The notes: generated by a model not told the origin, from the letters alone. A stretch of 38,877 nt of DNA from Gammaproteobacteria bacterium (GCA_014132595.1 BMAG01000025.1:1-38877), one strand, 5' to 3'; positions 1-9,303 are shown, counted from the first letter of the stretch. Numbers and translations: made by a program.

Positions 1-77
1 AAGAAGGTTTACGCTTTGCTATTCGAGAAGGCGGTCGCACAGTGGGTGCAGGTGTAGTAGCTAAAATCCTTGAGTAA
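1..77 (+). CDS. tuf: Elongation factor Tu, C-terminal end (partial)
   Basis: The window opens inside a reading frame (codons from base 3) whose last 24 residues match the EF-Tu C-terminus, with the REGGRTVGAGVV core and a TAA stop at 75-77. EF-Tu is the GTPase that delivers aminoacyl-tRNA to the ribosome. Only the end of domain 3 is visible. It lies 19 bases before rpsJ, the usual str-to-S10 junction in gammaproteobacteria, so read-through into the S10 genes is likely. Whether a second tuf copy exists cannot be seen here. Confidence 0.93.
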   Translation, partial: EGLRFAIREGGRTVGAGVVAKILE

Positions 78-96
78 CTAAAAAAGAGTATAAAAC

Positions 97-429
97 ATGT
101 CTATTGCAAGAAAAAGTCAGAGGATACGTATTCGCTTAAAAGCGTTTGATCATCGTCTAATCGACCGTTCAACACGTGAAATCGTTGAAACAGCAAAACG
201 AACAGGGGCTCAAGTACATGGCCCTATTCCTTTGCCAACACGTATTGAACGTTATACGGTTTTGACATCGCCTCACGTTGATAAAGATGCTCGAGATCAG
301 TATGAAATACGTACCCATAAACGTGTTGTTGATATTAATCAGCCAACCGATAAGACAATCGATGCGTTAATGAGACTGGATCTTGCGGCAGGTGTAGATG
401 TTCAAATTAGCGTAGACGCTGAAGATTAA
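97..429 (+). CDS. rpsJ: 30S ribosomal protein uS10
   Basis: This encodes uS10 of the 30S head, which also works as NusE in transcription antitermination. The core [15 protein letters not shown] motif near the N-terminus and the THKRVVDI segment are family hallmarks. At 110 residues it is slightly longer than the usual 103, with a few extra residues at each end. The ATG at 97 has only a weak AAGAG-like ribosome-binding site. It is the first gene of the S10 block, directly after tuf and 40 bases before rplC. Confidence 0.97.
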   Translation: MSIARKSQRIRIRLKAFDHRLIDRSTREIVETAKRTGAQVHGPIPLPTRIERYTVLTSPHVDKDARDQYEIRTHKRVVDINQPTDKTIDALMRLDLAAGVDVQISVDAED

Positions 430-469
430 TAATTAGGGTGGTTTGGCTCCCTGTGAAGAGGCTATAAAA

Positions 470-1135
470 ATGAGTATCAGTTTAGTCGGACAAAAGTGCG
501 GAATGACTCGGGTATTTACCGAAGACGGTGCTTCCATTCCGGTGACAGTCATACAAGTGTTACCCAATAAGGTAACGCAGTTAAAAACATTAGAAAATGA
601 TGGTTACATGGCTGTCCAAGTGACAACCGGCACACGTAAAAGATCACGTGTCAATAAGCCTGAAGCAGGCCATTTTGCTAAAGCAAATGTGGAACCCGGC
701 AAAGGTTTATGGGAGTTTCGTACAGACACACTCGATGGTATGAGTGTAGGTACGGAGCTCACCGTCGATAAATTTGCTGTTGGGCAAATGGTCGATGTCA
801 CCGGCACAAGTATCGGTAAAGGTTACACAGGGGTTATTAAGAGATGGCATTTTGCAGCGCAAGATGCAACGCACGGTAACTCTTTGTCACATAGAGCTCC
901 CGGATCTATCGGTCAAAGACAATCTCCAGGGAAAGTCTTTAAAGGCAAGAAGATGGCAGGGCATATGGGAAATGTTAGACGCACCATACAATCACAGAAA
1001 ATTGTGCGTATTGATGCTGAACGTAATCTGATATTAGTAAGTGGCTCTGTTCCTGGTGCGCCAGGTGGTGACGTGATTATCCGTCCTGCTGTAAAAACAA
1101 AACAGAAAAGCAAAAAAGAGACCGGAGGTAACTAA
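470..1135 (+). CDS. rplC: 50S ribosomal protein uL3
   Basis: This encodes uL3, an early-assembly 50S protein that reaches toward the peptidyl-transferase centre. The GMTRVF N-terminal motif and the conserved loop [20 protein letters not shown] are visible. The usual N-Q pair at the glutamine methylation site is R-Q here. I chose the ATG at 470, preceded by GAAGAG, over a TTG at 443 that would add nine unlikely residues; the product is 221 residues. The stop overlaps the rplD start as TAATG, indicating translational coupling. Confidence 0.96.
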   Translation: MSISLVGQKCGMTRVFTEDGASIPVTVIQVLPNKVTQLKTLENDGYMAVQVTTGTRKRSRVNKPEAGHFAKANVEPGKGLWEFRTDTLDGMSVGTELTVDKFAVGQMVDVTGTSIGKGYTGVIKRWHFAAQDATHGNSLSHRAPGSIGQRQSPGKVFKGKKMAGHMGNVRRTIQSQKIVRIDAERNLILVSGSVPGAPGGDVIIRPAVKTKQKSKKETGGN

Positions 1136-1746
1136 TGGAATTACAAGTTATTGGCAAGAAAAGTAAAAACATCGAAGTTGCTGAAGGCGTTTTTGCATGT
1201 GCATTCAATGAACCACTGATTCATCAAGTGGTGACGGCTTATTTGTCCGCTGCACGTGCAGGAACAAAAGCACAAAAAAACCGTTCTGCGGTGAGTGGCG
1301 GCGGTATTAAGCCATGGAGACAAAAAGGAACTGGCCGCGCGCGTGCTGGAACAATCCGCAGCCCAATTTGGCGTAAAGGTGGTGTCACATTTGCTGCACA
1401 GCCACGCAGTTACGATCAAAAAGTTAATAAAAAGATGTATCGCGGTGCATTACGTTCTATCTTGTCTGAGCTTATTCGTGCTGAGAGACTTTCAATTGTT
1501 GAATCTTTTGAGCTTGAAACACTGAAGACTAAAGATTTAATCACCAAATTAAACGCACTGAATATGGGCGATAATTTATTGATTATTACTGAAACCGTAG
1601 AAGAGAATCTCTATTTAGCTGCACGTAATCTTGCAAACATAGATGTACGAGATGTTGCGGCTGTCGATCCTGTTGCTTTAGTGGGCAGTGAAAAAGTATT
1701 GATTACAGTTGCTGCACTTAAGCAGCTCGAGGAGTTGCTTAAATGA
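1135..1746 (+). CDS. rplD: 50S ribosomal protein uL4
   Basis: This encodes uL4 (203 residues), a 23S rRNA domain I binder lining the exit tunnel. In E. coli it also represses the S10 operon. The tunnel loop region with [14 protein letters not shown] and SPIWRKGG is intact. The start overlaps the rplC stop and the last four bases overlap rplW (ATGA), so translation is coupled on both sides. The S10 operon leader on which uL4 acts in enterobacteria would lie upstream of rpsJ; the 19-base gap from tuf leaves no room for such a leader here. Confidence 0.97.
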   Translation: MELQVIGKKSKNIEVAEGVFACAFNEPLIHQVVTAYLSAARAGTKAQKNRSAVSGGGIKPWRQKGTGRARAGTIRSPIWRKGGVTFAAQPRSYDQKVNKKMYRGALRSILSELIRAERLSIVESFELETLKTKDLITKLNALNMGDNLLIITETVEENLYLAARNLANIDVRDVAAVDPVALVGSEKVLITVAALKQLEELLK

Positions 1747-2036
1747 AACAAGAGCATTTAATGAATGTCATTTTACGTCCTTATATGTCTGAAAAAGCGT
1801 CGATCGGTGCTGAAAAACGCCAAGAGTACGTTTTTGAAGTTTTAAGAAGCGCAACAAAGCCAGATGTAGAAAATGCGGTTGAATTATTATTCAAAGTCAA
1901 AGTACAGTCAGTGCGAATTGTCAATGTAAAGACTAAGCCAAAACGGTTTGGTCAAATTCAAGGTAAGAGCAAGGCCTGGAAAAAAGCATACGTTAAGTTA
2001 CAAGATGGTCAAACAATCGATTTTGCAACCATTTAA
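1743..2036 (+). CDS. rplW: 50S ribosomal protein uL23
   Basis: This encodes uL23 (97 residues), which sits at the tunnel exit and docks trigger factor, SRP and Sec[12 protein letters not shown] near the N-terminus and the [18 protein letters not shown] segment are typical. It overlaps rplD by four bases. Unusually, it is followed by a 270-base gap before rplB, which holds a long perfect hairpin and a promoter-like sequence; in most gammaproteobacteria the two genes are nearly adjacent. Confidence 0.96.
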   Translation: MKQEHLMNVILRPYMSEKASIGAEKRQEYVFEVLRSATKPDVENAVELLFKVKVQSVRIVNVKTKPKRFGQIQGKSKAWKKAYVKLQDGQTIDFATI

Positions 2037-2078
2037 GATTGAACCTGTTCAAACTGAGCGCGTAACACGGTGGGGTAG

Positions 2079-2111
2079 CCCAAAAGAGAGAATCTAAAAC
2101 TCTCTTTTGGG
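2079..2111 (+). terminator. Perfect 12-bp hairpin between rplW and rplB
   Basis: Bases 2079-2090 (CCCAAAAGAGAG) are fully complementary to 2100-2111 (CTCTCTTTTGGG), with a nine-base AT-rich loop. No U tract follows, so this is not a classical intrinsic terminator. It could be an attenuator, an mRNA 3'-end protector, a processing site, or a protein target. It lies 42 bases after the rplW stop and ahead of a separate promoter-like sequence, which fits a transcription-unit boundary. Confidence 0.5.
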
Positions 2112-2213
2112 AAGAAATAAACTTTCTCTGTGTGCAAAATATGAACAAAACGGGAGTTATCGCTGTAGATCGCGGAAAGTCCTAAGAAATTTGAAAATTT
2201 ATTATTATTTATG

Positions 2214-2241
2214 TTGGCTTTTGCTTGCATATCATTATAAT
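2214..2241 (+). promoter_or_regulatory. Candidate promoter for rplB and downstream genes
   Basis: A consensus -10 TATAAT at 2236-2241 lies 16 bases after a fair -35 TTGGCT at 2214-2219. It is followed by the GC-rich discriminator AGCGGCTCC, of the kind seen at stringently controlled ribosomal promoters. Predicted start near 2248, about 60 bases before the rplB ATG. Not proven, but the perfect -10 within an atypically long gap is persuasive. Confidence 0.6.
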
Positions 2242-2306
2242 AGCGGCTCCTGTTAGAGCGGCAATGTAATAGGAAGAGCAAAAAAGCATAGATTATTGAG
2301 GAACAT

Positions 2307-3137
2307 ATGGCACTAGTAATATCCAAACCAACCTCGGCTGGGCGACGTTTTGTTATATCAGTTGTGAATAAAGACTTGCATAAGGGTAAGCCTCATGGAG
2401 CTTTAGTTACAATTAAGAAAAAAACCGGCGGACGTAATAATCAAGGTCGTGTCACCAGCAGACATATTGGTGGTGGGCACAAGCAGAAATATCGTCTTAT
2501 AGATTTCAAGAGAAATAAAGACGGAATCGATGCGACCGTAGAACGTGTAGAATATGATCCTAATCGAAGTGCTAATATTGCATTGGTTCTTTACCTCGAT
2601 GGTGAAAGACGTTATATCATTGCCCCCAATGGCCTCAAAGTAGGCGATAAAATTAGCTCTGGTGCGGATGCAGCGATTAAAGTAGGTAATTGTTTACCTT
2701 TAGCAAATATACCCATTGGTTCTGTCATTCATTGCCTTGAACTGAAACCAAAAAAAGGCGCACAGCTTGCTCGTAGTGCGGGTGCATCTGTTCAGTTAAT
2801 CGCGCGTGAAGGTATCTATGCAACAGTACGTTTACGTTCTGGCGAAATGCGTAAAGTGTTAGCAGAATGTCGTGCGGTCATCGGTGAAGTAGGTAATTCA
2901 GAACATAACTTACGTTCATTAGGTACTGCCGGTGCAAGTCGTAGACGCGGTATTCGTCCAACCGTCCGCGGTGTGGCGATGAATCCAGTCGATCACCCAC
3001 ACGGCGGTGGTGAAGGTAAAACATCGGGCGGTCGTCATCCTGTCAGTCCTTGGGGTACGCCGACAAAAGGTTACAAGACACGTAAAAATAAACGTACATC
3101 TAAGTTTATTGTTCGTGGTAGGGGCAGAGGTAAGTAA
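2307..3137 (+). CDS. rplB: 50S ribosomal protein uL2
   Basis: This encodes uL2 (276 residues), essential for subunit association and peptidyl transfer. The functional loop [11 protein letters not shown] with its key histidine is intact near the C-terminus, and the RNA-binding core [15 protein letters not shown] is present. The ATG at 2307 has a GAGGA ribosome-binding site. It starts a new stretch of the cluster after the long 2037-2306 gap and probably has its own promoter. Confidence 0.97.
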   Translation: MALVISKPTSAGRRFVISVVNKDLHKGKPHGALVTIKKKTGGRNNQGRVTSRHIGGGHKQKYRLIDFKRNKDGIDATVERVEYDPNRSANIALVLYLDGERRYIIAPNGLKVGDKISSGADAAIKVGNCLPLANIPIGSVIHCLELKPKKGAQLARSAGASVQLIAREGIYATVRLRSGEMRKVLAECRAVIGEVGNSEHNLRSLGTAGASRRRGIRPTVRGVAMNPVDHPHGGGEGKTSGGRHPVSPWGTPTKGYKTRKNKRTSKFIVRGRGRGK

Positions 3138-3181
3138 GATTTTAGGTTATACCATTTAATTTATATTGTGAGGGTTATACA

Positions 3182-3511
3182 GTGCCGCGTTCTATTAGAA
3201 AAGGACCATTTGTCGATAGACATTTAATGAAAAAAATAGAGGAGACTGTCGCCTCTAAGAATAAACGTCCAATTAAAACATGGTCGCGTCGTTCAACAAT
3301 TCTTCCCGAGTTCGTTGGAATTACGATTGCAGTACATAATGGCCGGATACATGTACCCATTTTTATTACAGAAAATATGGTAGGCCACAAACTAGGCGAA
3401 TTTGCGATTACACGCACATTCAAAGGTCACTCAGCTGATAAAAAAGTTAAAGAAGCAGGAGCAAAACCTGCAGGTGACAAAAAACCTAATAATAACTCAG
3501 ATAAAAAGTAA
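3182..3511 (+). CDS. rpsS: 30S ribosomal protein uS19 with extended tail
   Basis: This encodes uS19 of the 30S head, near the A-site finger. The [10 protein letters not shown] start, TWSRRSTI and VGHKLGEFA are diagnostic. Translation starts at GTG 3182, preceded by GAGG; MPRS is the normal N-terminus. The family usually ends after DKKxKK at about 92 residues. Here a Lys/Pro/Asn-rich tail brings it to 109. The tail is probably disordered. Confidence 0.96.
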   Translation: MPRSIRKGPFVDRHLMKKIEETVASKNKRPIKTWSRRSTILPEFVGITIAVHNGRIHVPIFITENMVGHKLGEFAITRTFKGHSADKKVKEAGAKPAGDKKPNNNSDKK

Positions 3512-3526
3512 GATCAGGGGGCAGTG

Positions 3527-3868
3527 ATGGAAGTCGCGGCAAGATTAAGAAATACAAGGTTATCTGCACAAAAGTGTAGGCTAATATGCGATTTGATTCG
3601 AGGCTTACCAGTCGATCGTGCTTTAGACATTTTGCGATTTAACACAAAGAAAGCCGCAGGTGTTGTAAAAAAAGTACTTGAATCCGCTATTGCAAATGCA
3701 GAGCATAATCAAGGTTGTGATATTGATGAGTTGAGAATAAGTCAGATCTACGCAGATCAAGCTGCAAACTATAAGCGTATGCATGCACGTGCGAAAGGTC
3801 GTGGCTGTCGAATATTAAAACCCACTTGTCACATCACTGTTATCGTTTCGAATCAGGAGACAAACTAA
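3527..3868 (+). CDS. rplV: 50S ribosomal protein uL22
   Basis: This encodes uL22 (113 residues), whose beta hairpin lines the exit tunnel and is a site of macrolide resistance changes. The [14 protein letters not shown] helix and the C-terminal [11 protein letters not shown] hairpin are present. An ATG at 3527 directly follows a GTG at 3524; both are served by AGGGGG at 3516-3521. I chose the ATG. The stop overlaps the rpsC start as TAATG. Confidence 0.95.
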   Translation: MEVAARLRNTRLSAQKCRLICDLIRGLPVDRALDILRFNTKKAAGVVKKVLESAIANAEHNQGCDIDELRISQIYADQAANYKRMHARAKGRGCRILKPTCHITVIVSNQETN

Positions 3869-4551
3869 TGGGACAAAAGGTACATCCCACCGGTATCCGT
3901 TTGGGTATAGTAAAAGATTGGTCATCAAGATGGTATGCATCTTCTAAAGACTTTGCTAATACATTATGTGCAGATTTAAAAGTACGTGATTATTTAGAAG
4001 ATAAATTATCAATGGCAGGCGTAAGCCGTATACAAATCGAGCGTCCTGCACGTAATGCTAAAATTACGGTGTATGCAGCACGTCCGGGTGTCATTATCGG
4101 TAAAAGCGGCAAAGAAGTTGAAACGCTTCGTGATGGTGCAGCTAAGATCTTAGGCGTACCAGTACATATTACTATTGAAGAAGTTCGTAAGCCTGAACTC
4201 GATGCAAAATTAGTTGCAGAAACAGTCGCTCAACAATTAGAAAAACGTGTTATGTTCCGACGTGCGATGAAGCGAGTTGTTACAACGGCTATGCGTTTAG
4301 GTGCCAAAGGTATCAAAATCTGTGTTAGCGGCCGTTTGGGCGGTACTGAAATTGCTCGTAGTGAATGGTATAGAGAAGGTCGCGTACCTTTACATACCTT
4401 ACGCGCTGATATCGATTATGGTACAGCTGAAGCATTTACCACCTATGGAGTCATTGGCGTCAAGGTGTGGATATTCAAGGGCGAAGTGATCGGTGATAAA
4501 GAACAAACTGAAGCTACAACAGAGAAAGCTTCAGGTAAACAGGAGGCGTAA
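3868..4551 (+). CDS. rpsC: 30S ribosomal protein uS3
   Basis: This encodes uS3, part of the mRNA entry gate and helicase of the 30S subunit. It has an N-terminal segment starting [13 protein letters not shown], a KH domain with [11 protein letters not shown], and a C-terminal domain containing [15 protein letters not shown]. The ATG at 3868, after AGGAGA, matches the conserved N-terminus; an in-frame start 42 bases upstream lies inside rplV and is unlikely. Product 227 residues. Confidence 0.97.
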   Translation: MGQKVHPTGIRLGIVKDWSSRWYASSKDFANTLCADLKVRDYLEDKLSMAGVSRIQIERPARNAKITVYAARPGVIIGKSGKEVETLRDGAAKILGVPVHITIEEVRKPELDAKLVAETVAQQLEKRVMFRRAMKRVVTTAMRLGAKGIKICVSGRLGGTEIARSEWYREGRVPLHTLRADIDYGTAEAFTTYGVIGVKVWIFKGEVIGDKEQTEATTEKASGKQEA

Positions 4552-4553
4552 CC

Positions 4554-4967
4554 ATGTTGCAGCCAAAGCGAACAAAGTTTCGCAAGCAATTTAAAGGCCG
4601 AAATCGTGGTGTTGCTACCCGCGGTAATAAAGTGAGTTTTGGAGAGTACGGCTTAAAAGCATCAGAATTTGGTCGTATAACCTCACGGCAGATCGAAGCA
4701 GCTCGTCGTGCTATGTCACGTCATATTAAGCGTGGCGGCAAAATCTGGATTCGTATTTTCCCAGACAAGCCAATTACCAAAAAGCCTCTCGAAGTGAGAC
4801 AAGGTAAAGGTAAAGGTAACGTTGAATACTGGGTAGCTTTAGTTCAACCAGGACGTATGATGTTTGAGATTGAGGGTGTTACCGAAGATATTGCACGGCA
4901 AGCACTGAGATTAGCAGCAGACAAATTGTCTGTAAAAACAATATTTGAAACGCGGACGATAATGTAA
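4554..4967 (+). CDS. rplP: 50S ribosomal protein uL16
   Basis: This encodes uL16 (137 residues), which helps position A- and P-site tRNAs in the large subunit. Recognisable are [19 protein letters not shown] at the start and the [15 protein letters not shown] segment, which contains the arginine hydroxylated in E. coli. A strong AGGAGG lies just upstream. The stop overlaps rpmC as TAATG. Confidence 0.97.
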   Translation: MLQPKRTKFRKQFKGRNRGVATRGNKVSFGEYGLKASEFGRITSRQIEAARRAMSRHIKRGGKIWIRIFPDKPITKKPLEVRQGKGKGNVEYWVALVQPGRMMFEIEGVTEDIARQALRLAADKLSVKTIFETRTIM

Positions 4968-5164
4968 TGAAAGCCATAGAATTAAGATCTAAATCGGTGG
5001 AAGAGTTAAAGTCTGAACTTATTGCGCTGTTAAAAGAACAATTTAGCATGCGTATTCAAAAGGGCATTGGACAGGCACCACTGTCTCACTTATTTAGAAA
5101 GGTGAGAAAACAAATTGCTCGTGTGAAAACAATCTTACGTGAAAAAGAAGGTTCCTCGTTATGA
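4967..5164 (+). CDS. rpmC: 50S ribosomal protein uL29
   Basis: This encodes uL29 (65 residues), a two-helix protein near the tunnel exit beside uL23. The [13 protein letters not shown] helix and the C-terminal [17 protein letters not shown] helix fit the family in sequence and length. It overlaps rplP by one base and rpsQ by four, so its expression should be translationally coupled to both. Confidence 0.96.
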   Translation: MKAIELRSKSVEELKSELIALLKEQFSMRIQKGIGQAPLSHLFRKVRKQIARVKTILREKEGSSL

Positions 5165-5445
5165 TAGAGCAGAAAACAGTAAGCGGCGGTGGACGTAGTG
5201 TCGTTGGACGAGTTGTTAGTAATAAAATGCACAAAACCATTGTAGTCGAAGTAGAGCGCAAAGTTAAGCATGAGCTTTATGGTAAGTACATGAAACGATT
5301 CTCAAAAATGTGCGCTCATGATGATGAGAATACATGCAAGATCGGAGATGTTGTATTGATCAAACAAAGCCGTCCTTTGTCGAAGACTAAGCATTGGGTT
5401 TTAGTCAAAGTTTTAGAGAAGGCTGAACAAGACGTTATTGAATAA
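5161..5445 (+). CDS. rpsQ: 30S ribosomal protein uS17
   Basis: This encodes uS17 (94 residues), an OB-fold 16S rRNA binder of the 30S body. [18 protein letters not shown] and [19 protein letters not shown] are family signatures. The ATG overlaps the rpmC stop (ATGA). It is the last gene of the S10 segment; the next 125 bases hold AT-rich promoter-like sequence ahead of rplN. Confidence 0.96.
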   Translation: MIEQKTVSGGGRSVVGRVVSNKMHKTIVVEVERKVKHELYGKYMKRFSKMCAHDDENTCKIGDVVLIKQSRPLSKTKHWVLVKVLEKAEQDVIE

Positions 5446-5463
5446 AAAGAAAATTTAGAATTT

Positions 5464-5507
5464 TTTTTAAATTTCTTTATATATTTTATAATCAAATGTG
5501 ATAGTAT
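5464..5507 (+). promoter_or_regulatory. Candidate spc promoter upstream of rplN
   Basis: The 125-base gap before rplN is very AT-rich. It contains a consensus TATAAT at 5487-5492 and a second -10-like TAGTAT at 5502-5507, the latter followed at once by the GC-rich TGGCGGTC. Neither has a good -35. Position at the S10/spc junction matches where many gammaproteobacteria keep the spc promoter. Confidence 0.4.
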
Positions 5508-5570
5508 TGGCGGTCATTTTTTACAACTAATACGAATAATAAATTTTATTGAACTATTTGGAGTTAGGAC

Positions 5571-5939
5571 ATGATACAAACGCAGACAGTGCTTGATGTA
5601 GCAGACAATAGCGGTGCGCGTCGCGTAATGTGTATAAAAGTACTGGGCGGATCGCACCGTCGTTATGCGAGCATTGGAGACGTTATTAAAGTCAGCGTAA
5701 AAGAAGCTACTCCTCGAGGCAGAGTCAAAAAAGGAGAAGTTTGTAACGCGGTCATCGTAAGAACATGTAAAGGTGTAAGACGCCCTGATGGTTCAGCGAT
5801 ACGCTTTGATGAAAATGCAGTTGTATTGCTTAATGCACAATTGCAACCCATTGGCACACGTATTTTTGGACCTATTACACGTGAGCTACGTGGTGAAAAC
5901 TTTATGAAAATTATCTCTCTGGCTGACGAAGTCATTTAA
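5571..5939 (+). CDS. rplN: 50S ribosomal protein uL14
   Basis: This encodes uL14 (122 residues, the usual length), which forms intersubunit bridges and binds the silencing factor Rsf[22 protein letters not shown] and the C-terminal [18 protein letters not shown] are near-canonical. GGAG lies upstream of the ATG. It opens the spc segment of the cluster, preceded by its own candidate promoter. Confidence 0.97.
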   Translation: MIQTQTVLDVADNSGARRVMCIKVLGGSHRRYASIGDVIKVSVKEATPRGRVKKGEVCNAVIVRTCKGVRRPDGSAIRFDENAVVLLNAQLQPIGTRIFGPITRELRGENFMKIISLADEVI

Positions 5940-5964
5940 CCCAGGTGTAAATTCTTAAGAGAAT

Positions 5965-6291
5965 ATGAGCATGCAAAAGATAAAAAAAGGCGATGAAGTC
6001 ATTGTAATTGCTGGTAGAGACAAAGGTAGAAGAGGTGTTGTACTCACCGTTTTAGTGAAAGAAAACAAACTATTAGTTGAAGGAATCAACACGGTGAAAA
6101 AACATGTTAAAGCCAACCCCAATGCGGGCGACCGTGGTGGAATTATTATCAAGACACTGCCTATTCATCGTTCTAATGTGATGCTATATGATCAGGCGTC
6201 CGGCAAGGGACGTAGAGTATGGATTAAAACAATGAATGATGGAAAAAGTGTTCGTTGTTTTACATCCACAAATGAAGTGGTTGATGTCTAA
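5965..6291 (+). CDS. rplX: 50S ribosomal protein uL24
   Basis: This encodes uL24 (108 residues), an assembly-initiating 50S protein with an N-terminal KOW motif ([18 protein letters not shown]). The start could be ATG 5965 or the ATG two codons later; TAAGAGA upstream favours the first. It lies between rplN and rplE with short gaps in the normal spc order. Confidence 0.95.
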   Translation: MSMQKIKKGDEVIVIAGRDKGRRGVVLTVLVKENKLLVEGINTVKKHVKANPNAGDRGGIIIKTLPIHRSNVMLYDQASGKGRRVWIKTMNDGKSVRCFTSTNEVVDV

Positions 6292-6304
6292 GTACAGGTG
6301 AGTT

Positions 6305-6859
6305 ATGGCAAGATTACAAGAATATTATAAAAATGATGTAGTAAAAATACTAAAAAACAAATTTGGTTATACATCAGTAATGCAAGTTCCACGCATTAAA
6401 AAGATCACAATAAACATGGGTCTTGGTGAAGCGATGGAAGACAAGAAAATTATTGCTGCGGCAATGGCTGATATGGAAAAAATCTCAGGTCAAAAGCCAG
6501 TCGTTACATTAGCACGTAAGTCAATTGCAGGCTTTAAGCTTCGTGAAGACTGGGCAATTGGCTGTAAAGTAACATTACGCGGCAAGCGTATGTATGAATT
6601 TTTAGATCGTTTAATTTCAATTGCATTGCCACGTGTACGCGACTTTCGTGGTTTAAGCATTAAGTCATTTGATGGCCGTGGAAATTATAGCTTGGGTTTC
6701 AAAGAGCAAATTGTATTTCCAGAAATTGATTACGATAAGATTGATGCATTAAGAGGTATGGATATAACGATTACAACTTCAGCGAATTCTAATAAAGAAG
6801 CGCATGCATTATTACAAGCTTTTAGTTTTCCTTTTAAAGAAAAAGAGATGAGTCAATAA
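6305..6859 (+). CDS. rplE: 50S ribosomal protein uL5
   Basis: This encodes uL5 (184 residues), the 5S rRNA-binding protein that contacts P-site tRNA through the central protuberance. The MARLQEYYK start, the [11 protein letters not shown] strand, and the RVRDFRGLS and [20 protein letters not shown] segments are diagnostic. Length is close to the usual 179. In E. coli the S8 repressor site overlaps this gene start; I did not recognise an equivalent structure here. Confidence 0.97.
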   Translation: MARLQEYYKNDVVKILKNKFGYTSVMQVPRIKKITINMGLGEAMEDKKIIAAAMADMEKISGQKPVVTLARKSIAGFKLREDWAIGCKVTLRGKRMYEFLDRLISIALPRVRDFRGLSIKSFDGRGNYSLGFKEQIVFPEIDYDKIDALRGMDITITTSANSNKEAHALLQAFSFPFKEKEMSQ

Positions 6860-6861
6860 TT

Positions 6862-7167
6862 ATGGCAAAAACATCGATGAAAATGCGTGAAAAGAGACGT
6901 CACAATTTATGTAATAAATTGCACGGGAAGCGTACGGCTCTGAAGAAAATCATTATTGATTTAAATGCAAGTGATGAAGAAAAAGCGGATGCAGTATACA
7001 GACTTCAAGAGTTACCACGTGATTCAAGCGTCATTCGTCAACGTAAACGTTGCAGCTTTTGTGGTAGATCGCGCTCTAACACGCGTTTAACAGGTCTTTG
7101 CAGAATTCATATGCGCAGTGCGGTTATGAACGGTTTAATACCAGGTATGCGTAAAGCAAGCTGGTAA
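6862..7167 (+). CDS. rpsN: 30S ribosomal protein uS14, long form with zinc-knuckle-like motif
   Basis: This encodes uS14 (101 residues) of the 30S head. The overall length, the MAKTSMKMREKRR start, LPRDSSVIRQR and the GLIPGMRKASW end match the long, normally zinc-free proteobacterial form. However, it carries C64, C67, C80 and H83 in a C-x2-C-x12-C-x2-H arrangement. This is the same spacing as the four-cysteine zinc ribbon of the short zinc-binding S14 type, with the last Cys replaced by His. It may bind zinc despite its long-form backbone. Confidence 0.95.
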   Translation: MAKTSMKMREKRRHNLCNKLHGKRTALKKIIIDLNASDEEKADAVYRLQELPRDSSVIRQRKRCSFCGRSRSNTRLTGLCRIHMRSAVMNGLIPGMRKASW

Positions 7168-7177
7168 TGATTATAGT

Positions 7178-7225
7178 TGAGGGAAAATAAATTACCCTCA
7201 CCCATTCTCTTCAAAAAAGAAGAGA
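7178..7225 (+). promoter_or_regulatory. Two hairpins in the rpsN-rpsH gap
   Basis: The 83-base gap holds two consecutive inverted repeats. TGAGGG at 7178-7183 pairs with CCCTCA at 7195-7200, and TCTCTTC at 7206-7212 pairs with GAAGAGA at 7219-7225 around a six-A loop. Neither is followed by a U tract. They may be a protein-binding or mRNA-processing element that uncouples rpsN from rpsH. Confidence 0.4.
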
Positions 7226-7250
7226 GGATTTAGAAAAAAGAGGTGTTTTA

Positions 7251-7637
7251 ATGGATCCAATTGCAGATATGTTGACTCGAATAAGAAATGCGCAAGCTGT
7301 TGGGCATATGAATATTACATTGCCTGCATCTACGCACAAGGCAGCCATACTTGCTGTTTTAAAAGATGAAGGCTATATCAAAGATTTTGAAGTTATTACA
7401 AATGGCGCAAAGAAAGATATCAATGTCACATTGAAGTATTTCCAAGATCGCCCAGTAATTTCAAAAATACAACGCGTTAGCCGTCCTGGGTTAAGAGTTT
7501 TTAAACATAGCGATGATATGCCTACTGTTCTTGCTGGCATGGGTATTGCCATTGTATCAACGCCTAAAGGTGTAATGACTGCAAAAAATGCACGTGCACA
7601 AAATGTTGGCGGTGAAATTTTGTGTGTAGTTGAGTAG
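7251..7637 (+). CDS. rpsH: 30S ribosomal protein uS8
   Basis: This encodes uS8 (128 residues), a primary 16S rRNA binder and, in E. coli, the spc operon repressor. The [15 protein letters not shown]-terminus, the SRPGLRVF motif and the C-terminal GGEILCVVE are characteristic. The ATG at 7251 lies shortly after AAAGAGG. It is separated from rpsN by an 83-base gap with two hairpins, longer than the surrounding spacing. Confidence 0.97.
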   Translation: MDPIADMLTRIRNAQAVGHMNITLPASTHKAAILAVLKDEGYIKDFEVITNGAKKDINVTLKYFQDRPVISKIQRVSRPGLRVFKHSDDMPTVLAGMGIAIVSTPKGVMTAKNARAQNVGGEILCVVE

Positions 7638-7648
7638 GGGAGTAGAGT

Positions 7649-8218
7649 ATGTCATCTGCATCAAGAGTAGGTAGAAAACCAATTACGATTCCTACAGGGG
7701 TTGACGTAAAAATTCAAGCTCAAGAAATTGCAATTAAGGGACCCAAAGGACATTTAACTTTGGCGATTAATCCACATGTTCATATTGTTGTGGATAAAAC
7801 AGAGATTAAAATTGCTTCTAATTCTAAAGGCGGCTATACCCGTAAAGGTTCAGGTTCTAAATTACTGAACTCAATACCAGGTACAATGCGTTCGGATATT
7901 AGTAATGCAGTTCATGGTGTATCGAAAGGTTTTGAACGTAAGCTCGTTCTGGTTGGAGTAGGATATCGTGCGGTTGTTAAGGGTAATGTATTATCATTGA
8001 CGCTTGGTTATTCTCATCCGATTGAAGTTGTTGCTCCTCAAGGAATAACAATTGAAGCGCCATCAGTGACTGAAATTATTGTTAAAGGTGCTAATAAATA
8101 TCTAGTAGGTCATATTGCTTCTATTATTAGAAGTAAGCGTCCTCCTGAACCTTATAAAGGGAAAGGTGTGCGTTATGCTGATGAAGATATTATCCGTAAA
8201 GAAACCAAGAAGAAGTAA
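7649..8218 (+). CDS. rplF: 50S ribosomal protein uL6
   Basis: This encodes uL6 near the factor-binding stalk base. It has two L6 folds, with LVGVGYRAVVKGN starting the second and RPPEPYKGKGVRYADE near the C-terminus. At 189 residues it exceeds the usual 177. The extra length is mostly a Gly/Ser/Lys-rich stretch around residues 55-70, at the junction before the first-domain helix. Confidence 0.96.
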   Translation: MSSASRVGRKPITIPTGVDVKIQAQEIAIKGPKGHLTLAINPHVHIVVDKTEIKIASNSKGGYTRKGSGSKLLNSIPGTMRSDISNAVHGVSKGFERKLVLVGVGYRAVVKGNVLSLTLGYSHPIEVVAPQGITIEAPSVTEIIVKGANKYLVGHIASIIRSKRPPEPYKGKGVRYADEDIIRKETKKK

Positions 8219-8236
8219 TAGGCAGGGTTTTTAATT

Positions 8237-8593
8237 ATGATGAAGAAAAAAATATCAAGATTGCGCAGAGCTAAACGTGGCAGACGAAAAACCATGGAGT
8301 TAGAAGCTATACGCGTGTGCGTACATAGAACGCCTAGACACATTTATGCTCAGGTTATCTCTGCAGATGGAGCAAGAGTATTAACATCGGCTTCTACATT
8401 GGATAAACAGATTCAAGAAAAAGTAAAATCTACAGGAAACATCGAGGCTGCTCAACTCGTCGGCAAAATGCTTGCAGAACGAGCGTTGAGTGTTGGGATT
8501 ACAAAAGTGGCATTTGACAGATCAGGATTTGTTTATCATGGTCGTGTTAAAGCGTTAGCGGATGCTGCTAGACAAGCTGGTTTATTATTTTAA
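8237..8593 (+). CDS. rplR: 50S ribosomal protein uL18
   Basis: This encodes uL18 (118 residues), which binds 5S rRNA in the central protuberance. [13 protein letters not shown] and the [20 protein letters not shown] segment are diagnostic. Two consecutive ATG codons at 8237 and 8240 are both usable. It lies between rplF and rpsE in standard spc order. Confidence 0.96.
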   Translation: MMKKKISRLRRAKRGRRKTMELEAIRVCVHRTPRHIYAQVISADGARVLTSASTLDKQIQEKVKSTGNIEAAQLVGKMLAERALSVGITKVAFDRSGFVYHGRVKALADAARQAGLLF

Positions 8594-8603
8594 GGGTTGA
8601 CTT

Positions 8604-9110
8604 ATGGGTTTTGACCGAGCAACAAAAAGTGATGGTCTGCAAGAAAAATTGATTGCAGTATCTCGCCATGCAAAAGTGGTGAAAGGTGGCAGAATATTTA
8701 GCTTTAAAGTGCTAATTGTCGTTGGTGACGGCAAGGGCCTGATTGGTGTAGGCGTGGGCAAAGCACGTGAAGTTCCTGTCGCTATACAAAAAGGTTTGGA
8801 AAATGCGCGCAAGAATACAAAGAAGATTACGCTTAAAGGCGATACTTTGTATTATCAAATGACAGGCAAACATGGCGCATCAAAAGTATTCATGAAACCC
8901 GCATCAGATGGTACAGGTATTATTGCAGGCGGCGCTATGCGTGCAGTATTGGAAGTTCTGGGTGTCAAGAACGTATTAGCGAAGATTGTTGGATCCACTA
9001 ATCCTATTAATGTGGTTAGAGCGACAATTAATGCATTGGAAAATATATCAACTCCAGAGACAGTTGCTGCTAAGCGCGGTAAAACAGTCGAAGACATTAC
9101 TGAGAATTAA
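8604..9110 (+). CDS. rpsE: 30S ribosomal protein uS5
   Basis: This encodes uS5 (168 residues), a fidelity and mRNA-entry protein of the 30S subunit. The double-stranded-RNA-binding-like domain with [19 protein letters not shown] and the C-terminal domain with [12 protein letters not shown]-like sequence (here [16 protein letters not shown]) are in place. It follows rplR by ten bases and precedes rpmD by three. Confidence 0.97.
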   Translation: MGFDRATKSDGLQEKLIAVSRHAKVVKGGRIFSFKVLIVVGDGKGLIGVGVGKAREVPVAIQKGLENARKNTKKITLKGDTLYYQMTGKHGASKVFMKPASDGTGIIAGGAMRAVLEVLGVKNVLAKIVGSTNPINVVRATINALENISTPETVAAKRGKTVEDITEN

Positions 9111-9113
9111 ACA

Positions 9114-9302
9114 ATGAGCAGTAAAAAACAATTAAAAGTAACACTCACACGTAGTTTGATCGCAAGACATCCGAAGCATAAAGAATGCGTTAAAGGATTA
9201 GGATTGCGTCGTTTACACCACACAGTAGTTGTTGCAGATACACCGTGTAATCGAGGGATCATTAACAAAGTATCTTATTTATTATCAGTAGAGGAAATAT
9301 AG
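9114..9302 (+). CDS. rpmD: 50S ribosomal protein uL30
   Basis: This encodes uL30 (62 residues), a small 50S protein binding 23S domains II and [27 protein letters not shown] carries the family pattern; the [10 protein letters not shown] motif is the clearest. The family is often missing in reduced genomes, so its retention argues against extreme reduction. It sits three bases after rpsE and one base before the rplO start. Confidence 0.95.
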   Translation: MSSKKQLKVTLTRSLIARHPKHKECVKGLGLRRLHHTVVVADTPCNRGIINKVSYLLSVEEI

Positions 9303-9303
9303 A

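Noticed and set aside
2033-2326. 97-codon minus-strand frame in the rplW-rplB gap
   Set aside because: It overlaps the hairpin, the candidate promoter and the rplB start, and shows no protein family.
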